The notes under the pieces: generated by a model
Told to the model about the DNA's origin: nothing
Database searches by the model: none
Seen by the model: the letters and a program-made list of their open reading frames with translations, nothing else
Made by a program: the position numbers and the translations under genes
Part shown: in pieces, positions 35,113-42,583 of the stretch
Layout: every line of letters begins with the position of its first letter
Numbering within the stretch: position 1 is the stretch's first letter
Source: Curtobacterium sp. MCBA15_008
Lineage (GTDB): Bacteria; Actinomycetota; Actinomycetes; Actinomycetales; Microbacteriaceae
Direction of reading: 5' to 3'
NCBI RefSeq assembly: GCF_001865065.1
Contig: NZ_MJGN01000045.1
Coordinates: forward strand, 316,052 to 368,795
Length of the DNA: 52,744 bases

Positions 35113-36126
35113 GTGTCCGAAGCGAACCAGCCAGCGAAGATCATCCTCGACTGCGACCCCGGTCACGACGACGCCGTCGCCATCCTGCTGGCCCACGGCA
35201 ACCCGGACATCGAGCTCCTCGCCGTCACCACGGTCGTCGGGAACCAGACGCTGCCGAAGGTCACCCGCAACGCCCTGGCGGTCGCCCGGATCGCCGGCAT
35301 CACGGGCATCCCGTTCGCTGCGGGTGCCGATCGGCCGATCCTCCGCCAGATCGAGGTCGCACCGTCGATCCACGGGGAGAGCGGCCTGGACGGCCCGATG
35401 CTGCCCGAGCCCTCGTTCGACCTCGACGAGCGGCACGCGGTCGACCTCATCATCGACACCGTGATGGCGCACGAGCCCGGCACCGTCACCCTCGTACCGA
35501 CCGGCGGTCTGACGAACATCGCCCTCGCGGCCCGCAAGGAACCCCGCATCGTCGAGCGCGTCAAGCAGGTCGTCCTGATGGGCGGCGGCGTGCACATCGG
35601 CAACTGGAGCCCGGTCGCCGAGTTCAACATCGTGATCGACCCCGAGGCCGCGTCGATCGTCTTCGACGCCGGCTGGGACGTCGTGATGGTCGGCCTCGAC
35701 CTCACCCACCAGGCCCTCGCCACCCCGGAGGTCGCCGCGCGCATCGCCGCCGTCGGCACCGGCCCGGCCGCGTTCGTCGGCGAGCTCCTCGACTTCTTCG
35801 GCCAGACCTACAAGGACGCGCAGGGCTTCGACGCCCCGCCGGTGCACGACCCCTGCGCCGTCGCGTACGTGATCGACCCGACCGTCGTCCGCGCCGTCAA
35901 GGTGCCGATCCACATCGAGACCCAGGGCACCCTGACCCTCGGCATGACCGTCGCCGACTTCCGCGCTCCCGCCCCCGAGGACTGCCGCACCAGCGCCGCG
36001 CTCGAGCTCGACCACGCCCGCTTCTGGGACCTCGTCGTCGACGCCCTCGAGCGCATCGGCGAGACCCCCGACACCGGCTGGACCCCGCGCCCCGCCACCA
36101 CCACCACCACCTCGACGGAGATCTGA
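35113..36126 (+). CDS. Inosine-uridine preferring nucleoside hydrolase
   Basis: A 337-residue protein with the metal motif DCDPGHDDAVAILLA, the loop VVLMGGGVHIGNWSPVAEFNIVIDPEAA and active-site His in VHDPCAVAY. It splits ribonucleosides into ribose and base in the cytoplasm. The GTG start is preceded by GGAG (35101-35103 region). It is first in an operon with a transporter and a ribokinase, which together explain uptake, cleavage and phosphorylation of ribose. Confidence 0.93.
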   Translation: MSEANQPAKIILDCDPGHDDAVAILLAHGNPDIELLAVTTVVGNQTLPKVTRNALAVARIAGITGIPFAAGADRPILRQIEVAPSIHGESGLDGPMLPEPSFDLDERHAVDLIIDTVMAHEPGTVTLVPTGGLTNIALAARKEPRIVERVKQVVLMGGGVHIGNWSPVAEFNIVIDPEAASIVFDAGWDVVMVGLDLTHQALATPEVAARIAAVGTGPAAFVGELLDFFGQTYKDAQGFDAPPVHDPCAVAYVIDPTVVRAVKVPIHIETQGTLTLGMTVADFRAPAPEDCRTSAALELDHARFWDLVVDALERIGETPDTGWTPRPATTTTTSTEI

Positions 36127-36131
36127 GCACC

Positions 36132-37562
36132 ATGACCACCACATCGACGAAGAAGTCGATCGGCGCCCTCACCGCGGCGCTCCTCGCAGCGTGCATCGCG
36201 TTCCAGCTCAACGCGAGCATGCTCAGCCCTGCGCTGGTCACCATGGCGCGGGAGCTCAACACCGACGACGCGACGATCGGGCTGTCGCAGACCCTGTACT
36301 TCACGCTCGCGGCGCTGTTCTCGCTGTTCCTGCCGCGCCTGTCCGACATCGTCGGCCGCAAGCGCGTCCTGCTCGGCATGCTCGCCGTGATGCTCGTCGG
36401 CAGCATCGTCGCTGCGCTGGCGGTCAACGTGCCGATGCTGTTCACCGGTCGCATCATCCAGGGCGTCACCGGCCCGGTCGTCCCGATCTGCCTGCTCGTG
36501 CTCCGCAACGAGATCAGCGACCCGAAGCGGTACGGCGCCGCCCTCGGGCTGCTCACCGCGGTCAACGGCGGCATCGCCGGCGTGGACGCGCTCGCCGGCG
36601 GGTGGATCGCGACGAACTTCGGCTTCCGCGGCATCTTCTGGGTGATCGCCGTCGTCACGGTGATCGCGCTGGCGCTCGTCGCCGTGTGGGGCGTCGAGTC
36701 GAAGCCGTCCGCCGGCACCCGGATGGACTGGATCGGTGTCGTCCCCCTCGTGGTCAGCGTCGGCGCGCTGCTCACCGCCTTCAACGAGGCGGGCAAGCTC
36801 GGCGCAGCGAACCCGGTCCTCGTGGTCGGCGGGATCGTCGTCGCCCTCGCCGCGTTCGCCGTGTTCTGGGCCGTCGAGTCGCGCGTGAAGGAACCCCTCG
36901 TCGAGACCCGGTTCCTGAAGCGTCGCGGCACGTGGGCGCTCCTCGCCACGACCTTCCTCACGATGACCGGTGTGTTCGCGGTCGTGAACGGCCTCGTCAC
37001 GAGCCTCGCGCAGAACCACGACGCCGGGTTCGGGATGGAGGCGGACCTCGCCTCGCTCGTGTTCCTCACGCCGTACGCGCTGGTCGGCTGGATCGTCGGA
37101 CCCTTCGCCGGACGGCTCGCCCCGACCATCGGGTACCGCGCGGTCCTCCGCGTCGGCCTGATCGGGAGCATCGTCGCGACGCTCCTGATGGCGTTCGTCG
37201 GTGTGCACTCGCTGCCCGTGCTCGTCGTGGCGACCGTCCTGATCGGCATCACCTACGCCGGCATCGCGAACATCATCCTCAACGGTCTCGGGATCGTCCT
37301 GTCGCCGGCCTCCAACCCCGGCTTCCTGCCCGGCCTGAACGCCGGTGCGTTCAACCTCGGTGCCGGTGTCAGCTTCGCCGTCCTGCCGGCGCTCCAGATC
37401 GCCCTCGGGGTCGGCGGGTCCGCGGGCACCGCCGGCTACTCCGGTGGCATGCTGCTCGGTGCCGCGATCACCATCGGCGCCCTCGCGATGTCGTTCCTCA
37501 TCCCGCGCCCGTCGGACGCCGAGACGACCTCGGCCGTCCCGCAGAAGGAGTCCGTCCGTTGA
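36132..37562 (+). CDS. MFS transporter, probable nucleoside permease
   Basis: A 476-residue transporter with 12-14 membrane segments: FQLNASMLSPALVTMARELN, motif A PRLSDIVGRKRVLLG, and C-terminal GFLPGLNAGAFNLGAGVSF. The nucleoside role comes from its place between hydrolase and ribokinase; the family itself is not specific. It starts 5 bases after the hydrolase stop codon and its end overlaps the ribokinase TTG. Confidence 0.88.
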   Translation: MTTTSTKKSIGALTAALLAACIAFQLNASMLSPALVTMARELNTDDATIGLSQTLYFTLAALFSLFLPRLSDIVGRKRVLLGMLAVMLVGSIVAALAVNVPMLFTGRIIQGVTGPVVPICLLVLRNEISDPKRYGAALGLLTAVNGGIAGVDALAGGWIATNFGFRGIFWVIAVVTVIALALVAVWGVESKPSAGTRMDWIGVVPLVVSVGALLTAFNEAGKLGAANPVLVVGGIVVALAAFAVFWAVESRVKEPLVETRFLKRRGTWALLATTFLTMTGVFAVVNGLVTSLAQNHDAGFGMEADLASLVFLTPYALVGWIVGPFAGRLAPTIGYRAVLRVGLIGSIVATLLMAFVGVHSLPVLVVATVLIGITYAGIANIILNGLGIVLSPASNPGFLPGLNAGAFNLGAGVSFAVLPALQIALGVGGSAGTAGYSGGMLLGAAITIGALAMSFLIPRPSDAETTSAVPQKESVR

Positions 37563-38416
37563 ACACCATCGTCGTCGTCGGCTCGCTCAACGCGGACCTG
37601 GTGGTCCGCACCGAGCGCTTCCCGAAGCCCGGTGAGACCCTGCACGGGTCCGACCTGCAGACCCTGCCCGGAGGCAAGTCCGCCAACCAGGCGGTGGCTG
37701 CCGGGAGGCTCGGGGGAACGGTCCGCATGATCGGCGCGGTCGGCGACGACGGGAACGGTGCACTGCTCCGCGACTCCGTCGCGGCGGCGGGTGCGGACAT
37801 CACGCACGTCGCCGTCCGGCAGGGAACGGCCACCGGCACCGCCGTCATCACGGTCGACGGCGCCGGCGAGAACACCATCGTGATCTCCGGCGGCGCGAAC
37901 GCCACGCTCACCCCGGACGACGTCCCCGCCGACGCGTTCACGGGGGCGGCCGTGCTCGGCCTGTGCCTCGAGGTCTCGATCGACGTCGTCCTCGCCGCCG
38001 CCCGTGCCGCTCGTGACGCCGGCGTCACGGTGCTGACGAACCTCTCGCCCTTCGGCGCGGTCCCGGCCGAACTCCTCGAGCTGACCGACGTCCTGCTCGT
38101 CAACGAGCACGAGGCCGAGTCGCTCGGCGAGCACGGGGTCGCGCGGTCGATCGTCACCCGGGGTGGCGCGGGCTGCACCGTCCACGACGGTGACGACGAC
38201 CCGGCGTCGATCGACGCGGTGCGCGTGGAGCCGGTCGACACCACGGGCTGCGGCGACGCGTTCATGGGTGCCGTGGCGCTCCGGCTGGCGGCGGGGGACT
38301 CCCTCGTCGACGCCGCCCGGTTCGCCGTGGGTGTCGGTGCGTACGCCGCGACCAAGGTGGGCGCACAGGCCTCGTACCCGACCACCCCGGAACTGGAGCG
38401 GTTTCTGCGGGCGTGA
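37559..38416 (+). CDS. PfkB-family ribokinase
   Basis: A 285-residue kinase: [39 protein letters not shown] (PfkB signature 1) and [17 protein letters not shown] (signature 2 with catalytic Asp). It phosphorylates ribose freed by the hydrolase. The start is TTG at 37559, overlapping the MFS stop codon (TTGA), with AAGGAG 9 bases upstream. No ATG or GTG fits the conserved N-terminus. Confidence 0.9.
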   Translation: MNTIVVVGSLNADLVVRTERFPKPGETLHGSDLQTLPGGKSANQAVAAGRLGGTVRMIGAVGDDGNGALLRDSVAAAGADITHVAVRQGTATGTAVITVDGAGENTIVISGGANATLTPDDVPADAFTGAAVLGLCLEVSIDVVLAAARAARDAGVTVLTNLSPFGAVPAELLELTDVLLVNEHEAESLGEHGVARSIVTRGGAGCTVHDGDDDPASIDAVRVEPVDTTGCGDAFMGAVALRLAAGDSLVDAARFAVGVGAYAATKVGAQASYPTTPELERFLRA

Positions 38417-38417
38417 C

Positions 38418-38432
38418 CCGCGCCTCCAGGCC
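38418..38432. repeat. Half copy of repeat family A in promoter of Ppx/GppA gene
   Basis: CCGCGCCTCCAGGCC lies between a possible -35 GTGACC (38413-38418) and TAGCGT (38435-38440), which is 7 bases before the ATG. It starts 2 bases after the ribokinase stop codon. Confidence 0.55.
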
Positions 38433-38447
38433 GTTAGCGTTGTCCCC

Positions 38448-39383
38448 ATGCGCGTGGGAGTCCTCGACATCGGGTCCAACACCGGCCACCTGCTCGTGGT
38501 CGACGCCCACGGGGGTGCCGCACCGTTGCCGGCGTCGTCGTTCAAGCAGCCGTTGCGGCTCGCTGAGCACCTCGACGACGCCGGTGCGGTGACCGACGAG
38601 GGGGTCGACGCCCTCACCGCCTTCGTGGCCGATGCCGTCCGGGTCGCCGAGGAGCGCGGCTGCGAGGACATGCTGGCGTTCGCGACCTCGGCGGTCCGTG
38701 ACGCCGTGAACTCCGAGGCGGTCCTCGCCCACGTCGAGTCGTCCACCGGGGTCGAGCTCGCCGTCCTGTCCGGCTCCGACGAGGCCAGGCTCACGTTCCT
38801 GGCCGTGCGTCGCTGGTTCGGCTGGTCGGCCGGACGGCTCGCGGTGTTCGACATCGGCGGCGGCTCGCTCGAGATCGCCGGTGGGGGCGACGAGGCGCCA
38901 GACGTCGCGTGGTCGATGCCGATCGGTGCCGCTCGGCTGGCCCGCTCCTACTTCGCCGCGGGCACTCCCTCCGAGGACGACGTCCGCCGGATCCGCCACG
39001 AGATCCGCGTCGAGATCGCCCGCGACGCCGGACTACTGCTCCGCGCCGGACGCCCGGACCGGGCCGTGGCGACTTCGAAGACGTTCCGCTCGATCGCCCG
39101 GATCTGCGGCGCCGCGCCGTCCGGTGCCGGCCCGCTTGTGCCGCGGCTGCTCGACGGTGCCGTCCTGCGGGCGAAGCTGCCGTCGCTGCTCTCGATGTCC
39201 GTCGCCGAGCTGGCGACGCTCCCCGGGGTGTCCGCCAGTCGGGCGCACCAGGTGGTCCCGGGGGCGCTCGTCGCGGAGGCGTGCCTGGACATCTTCGACC
39301 TGCCGGCGCTGGAGATCTGCCCGTGGGCGCTCCGCGAGGGCGTGATCCTCGAGCGGCTCGACCAGCTGTCGGTGCTCGGCTAG
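38448..39383 (+). CDS. Ppx/GppA family phosphatase
   Basis: A 311-residue actin-fold hydrolase with [15 protein letters not shown] (phosphate loop 1), [15 protein letters not shown] and [11 protein letters not shown]. This short form lacks the C-terminal HD-like domain and resembles mycobacterial Ppx1, which degrades short polyphosphate. The ATG has TAGCGT 7 bases upstream. It ends 4 bases from a convergent gene. Confidence 0.92.
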   Translation: MRVGVLDIGSNTGHLLVVDAHGGAAPLPASSFKQPLRLAEHLDDAGAVTDEGVDALTAFVADAVRVAEERGCEDMLAFATSAVRDAVNSEAVLAHVESSTGVELAVLSGSDEARLTFLAVRRWFGWSAGRLAVFDIGGGSLEIAGGGDEAPDVAWSMPIGAARLARSYFAAGTPSEDDVRRIRHEIRVEIARDAGLLLRAGRPDRAVATSKTFRSIARICGAAPSGAGPLVPRLLDGAVLRAKLPSLLSMSVAELATLPGVSASRAHQVVPGALVAEACLDIFDLPALEICPWALREGVILERLDQLSVLG

Positions 39384-39387
39384 GGCG

Positions 39388-39993
39388 TCACGCGCTGCGC
39401 GGTGGCGCCAGCAGCCACGGACGGATCAGCTTCGTCACGAACGGCAGCACCCAGAACGTCATGATCGGGGTGAGCACCAGCGTCGTGATGAGCACCCGGG
39501 GCAGGACCGGCAGCGCGCCGAACGCCGGCACGAGCCAGCCGACCAGGTAGGTGAACGCCAGGTTCACCGGGAAGAAGCCGAGCCAGATGCTCACCGCCTG
39601 CTTCCACCGTGGCGGAGCGCTCGACGCCGGGGCGTCCTGCGGGACGTCGAACCAGCCCTCGATGCCGGTGCGCTTCTCGACGCGGTGCTCCACCACGAGG
39701 TCACGGCCGAGGTCGAGCCACCGCAGCCGGTCGTCGGAGTTCTCCCATGTGGCGAGCGAGTCGTGGTCGGCGAACCGGTAGAGCATGTGCCATTCGCGGC
39801 TCGACGCGTGCGACCGCACCCACCCGGAGCCGAGGAAGCCCGGGTAGCGGTTCGCCAGGTTCACGCCGGACTGCACCCAGCGGGTGACATCGGGGATGCG
39901 GTCGGGTTCGACCAGGCGGGTGATGGAGACGGTGACGGGCGGGCCATCGGTCGCGGGTGGCGACGACAAGGCCCCAGGCTCTTCTGGAGTCAT
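39388..39993 (-). CDS. Antibiotic biosynthesis monooxygenase-like protein with membrane tail
   Basis: A 201-residue protein with an ABM-type domain (VTVSITRLVEPDRIPDVTRWVQSGVNLANRYPGFLGSGWV start, then HMLYRFADHDSLATWENSDDRLRW) and a C-terminal pair of membrane segments (VSIWLGFFPVNLAFTYLVGWL; VLITTLVLTPIMTFWVLPFV). ABM-membrane fusions are common but of unknown role. GAGACT lies 6 bases before the ATG. Confidence 0.87.
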   Translation of the reverse strand: MTPEEPGALSSPPATDGPPVTVSITRLVEPDRIPDVTRWVQSGVNLANRYPGFLGSGWVRSHASSREWHMLYRFADHDSLATWENSDDRLRWLDLGRDLVVEHRVEKRTGIEGWFDVPQDAPASSAPPRWKQAVSIWLGFFPVNLAFTYLVGWLVPAFGALPVLPRVLITTLVLTPIMTFWVLPFVTKLIRPWLLAPPRSA

Positions 39994-40082
39994 GCGCCCA
40001 GTCTCCCGCAGGCGTGTTACCGGCTCGTGTCGGGCTGCGCGACCTCGTCGAGGCCACGGTCGAACGTGGGTACGTTCGCGGT

Positions 40083-40562
40083 ATGAGCGAGACCGAACGC
40101 GGCCGGCACGAGACGTCGACCGAGCGGTGGGACCGGAACTGGGTCGACATCCAGCAGGAGCTCCGGATCGTGCAGACCGGCACGCAGATCCTCGCCGGGT
40201 TCCTGCTGACGCTGCCGTTCCAGCAGCGCTTCACCACCCTGTCGGACCGACAGGAGACGATCTACCTGGTCCTGGTCGTCCTCGCGGTCGTCGTGACCGT
40301 CGTGGCCCTGTCCGCCGTCGCCACGCACCGGCTGGTGTTCCGGCAGCGGCAGAAGCACGACCTCGTCCGGGTCGGCAACGTGATCCTGCTCACGACGCTC
40401 ATCGCCAGCGCGCTGCTCTTCTCCGGCACCGTGCTGTTCGTGTTCGACGTGGTGATCGGCGACGTCGGCGGGCTCGTCGGCGGGGCCGTGGTGTTCGTCG
40501 GGACGGCGCTGCTCTGGGTGTCGATCCCGCTCGCGCTCCTACGGACCAGCAGGGACGGCTAG
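40083..40562 (+). CDS. DUF6328 family membrane protein
   Basis: A 159-residue protein with polar N-terminus and four membrane segments, including QILAGFLLTLPFQQRFTTLSD, typical of DUF6328. TACGTT lies 6 bases before the ATG. Its stop codon and the convergent Ku stop codon share CTAG, so the two coding regions overlap by four bases. Confidence 0.85.
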   Translation: MSETERGRHETSTERWDRNWVDIQQELRIVQTGTQILAGFLLTLPFQQRFTTLSDRQETIYLVLVVLAVVVTVVALSAVATHRLVFRQRQKHDLVRVGNVILLTTLIASALLFSGTVLFVFDVVIGDVGGLVGGAVVFVGTALLWVSIPLALLRTSRDG

Positions 40563-41587
40563 CTCGCCTGCTTCTTCGCTGCGGGCTTCTTGGCCGGCGC
40601 CTTCTTGGCGGGCGTCTTCTTGGCGGGGGTCTTCTTCGTGGTCGACGACGACGAGGACGATGCCTTCGCAGCGGCGGGCTTCTTCGCCGCCGGCTGCTCG
40701 TCGTCGTCCTTGGCTGAACCGGACGACGAACGCGAGCCGGAGGACGAACGCGACCCCGTGCCTCCAGGCCGTGACGACGAACCGGACGACGACCGCGACC
40801 GCTTCTTGTCCACCGACGCCCGCAGGGCGGCCATCAGGTCGATGACGTCTCCGCCCTCGCCCTCGTCGTCGTCCTCCGCGCGTTCGCCGAACGTCTTCTC
40901 GGTGTCGATGTCGTCGCCCGCCTCGAGCTTGGCGTCGATGAGCTGCTGCAGCTCCGCCTGGTACTCGTCCGTGTAGCGGTCGGGGTCGAAGTCGGTGGAC
41001 ATGCTGTCGACGAGCGACGACGACATCTTCAGCTCTGTCGCGCTCACCTTCACCGAGGCGTCGAGGGCTGTGAAGTCCGCCGCACGGACCTCGTCGCCCC
41101 ACAGCAGGCCCTGCAGCAGGATGACGTCGTCGTTCACCCGGAGGACGCCGAGCCGGGTCTTCTGGCGGAGCGTGAACTGCACGATCGCCAGGCGGTCGGT
41201 CTTCGCCAGCGTCTCGCGCAGCAGGACGTAGGCCTTGGGGGAGCGGGAGTCCGGCTCGAGGTAGTAGGACTTCTCGAACATCATCGGGTCGACCTGCTCG
41301 ACGGGCACGAACTCGAGGACCTCGATCTCGTGCGACTGCTCCTCGGGCAGCTGCTTGAAGTCGTCGGCGGTGAGCACCACGGTCTTGTCGCCGTCGTCGT
41401 AGGCGCGCTGGATGTCGGCGTACTCGACCTCGTGCCCGAACTCGCACACCCGCTTGTACCGGATGCGTCCCTTGTCCTCGTCGTGGACCTGGTGCAGGGA
41501 GACGTCGTGGGTCTCGGTCGCGGCGTAGACCTTGATCGGTACGTTGACCAGCCCGAACGCGATGGAGCCCTTCCAGATCGACCTCAT
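40559..41587 (-). CDS. ku: Ku protein (non-homologous end joining)
   Basis: A 342-residue homodimeric Ku: MRSIWKGSIAFGLVNVPIKVYAATE, VCEFGHEVEYADIQRAYD, YYLEPDSRSPKAYVLLRETL and DVIDLMAALRASVDKKRSR, core to about residue 262. The tail is Ser/Arg-rich, then ends in PAKK repeats (KKTPAKKTPAKKAPAKK), like the DNA-binding extended tails of some actinobacterial Ku. A half copy of the dispersed element (40758-40770) encodes PGGTG (residues 274-278) inside the Ser-rich tail. CATCAT lies 6 bases before the ATG. Divergent from the SDR-LigD operon. Confidence 0.96.
   Translation of the reverse strand: MRSIWKGSIAFGLVNVPIKVYAATETHDVSLHQVHDEDKGRIRYKRVCEFGHEVEYADIQRAYDDGDKTVVLTADDFKQLPEEQSHEIEVLEFVPVEQVDPMMFEKSYYLEPDSRSPKAYVLLRETLAKTDRLAIVQFTLRQKTRLGVLRVNDDVILLQGLLWGDEVRAADFTALDASVKVSATELKMSSSLVDSMSTDFDPDRYTDEYQAELQQLIDAKLEAGDDIDTEKTFGERAEDDDEGEGGDVIDLMAALRASVDKKRSRSSSGSSSRPGGTGSRSSSGSRSSSGSAKDDDEQPAAKKPAAAKASSSSSSTTKKTPAKKTPAKKAPAKKPAAKKQAS
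40758..40770. repeat. Half copy of repeat family A inside Ku tail
   Basis: GTGCCTCCAGGCC is read in the Ku frame as PGGTG, breaking an otherwise Ser/Arg/Gly repeat (SSSR before, SRSSSG after). Confidence 0.5.
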
Positions 41588-41692
41588 GCGCTCATGATGC
41601 CCGTCCGTGCACAGGAGCGCTCGCAGTCGCGGGTTCTCCACAGATCCGGGTTCGCTGGACCGGCCCGCGGGCTGAACGAGCACGATGGGCGC

Positions 41693-42583
41693 ATGAGCCA
41701 GCTCGACAAGCAGGACCCGCGCGACCAGTTCCCCCGCCCGCCGTTCCCCGCGCAGACGCAGCAGGGTTCCGGGCTGGCCAGCGCGATGGACCCGGCCCCC
41801 GACCACGGCGAGACGAGCTACCTCGGCACGGGCCGGATGCCCGGCTACCGGGTCCTCGTCACGGGCGCGGACTCGGGCATCGGCCGCGCGGCGGCGATCG
41901 CGATGGCGAAGGAGGGCGCGGACGTCGCCCTGAACGCCCTGCCGGAAGAGCGCGAGGACCTCGAGGCCGTGCGCGACGTCGTCGGCGACCTCGGCCGCAA
42001 GGCGGTGCTGCTGCCGGGTGACCTCACCGACGAGGCGTTCTGCGCCGTGCTGGTGCGCGACGCCGTGAGCGAGCTCGGCGGGCTCGACGCGCTCGTCCTG
42101 GTGGCGGGGCACCAGCAGGTGCACGAGGACGTCACCCTGCAGAGCACCGAGGACTTCGACCGGACGATGAAGGTCAACCTCTACTCGCTCTTCTGGTTGG
42201 TCCGGGCCGCGGTGCCGCACATGGCGCCGGGCAGCGCGATCGTGACCACCAGTTCGGTCTCGGCGTACCAGCCGCAGGACCGGATGATCGACTACGCGGC
42301 GACGAAGTCCGCGATCATCACGTACACGAACGGTCTGGCACGACAACTCGCGTCGAAGGGCATCCGCGCGAACACGGTCGTGCCGGGCCCGGTGTGGACA
42401 CCGCTGCAGCCGATCAGCTACCCGGGCGACGAGATCGCCGCGTACGGGCAGGACACCCCGTTCGGCCGGCCTGCGCAGCCGGTGGAACTCGGCGGCGCCT
42501 ACGTCTACCTGGCGGGTCCCGAGTCCTCGTACACTTCCGGGTCGACCCTCACCGTGGCGGGAGCGACCGGGGTGGCGTTGTGA
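41693..42583 (+). CDS. SDR family oxidoreductase coupled to LigD
   Basis: A 296-residue protein of the same SDR group as that at 4864: APDHGETSYLGTGRM arm, TGADSGIG cofactor motif, TTSSVSAY and YAATK catalytic residues. The structural NNAG motif is changed to LVAG (L136-V137 in place of two Asn), and the usual C-terminal DGG is AGA. The Asn-rich motif normally supports the central sheet and active site, so activity may be altered. CACGAT lies 6 bases before the ATG. Its stop overlaps the LigD start (GTGA). Confidence 0.88.
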   Translation: MSQLDKQDPRDQFPRPPFPAQTQQGSGLASAMDPAPDHGETSYLGTGRMPGYRVLVTGADSGIGRAAAIAMAKEGADVALNALPEEREDLEAVRDVVGDLGRKAVLLPGDLTDEAFCAVLVRDAVSELGGLDALVLVAGHQQVHEDVTLQSTEDFDRTMKVNLYSLFWLVRAAVPHMAPGSAIVTTSSVSAYQPQDRMIDYAATKSAIITYTNGLARQLASKGIRANTVVPGPVWTPLQPISYPGDEIAAYGQDTPFGRPAQPVELGGAYVYLAGPESSYTSGSTLTVAGATGVAL

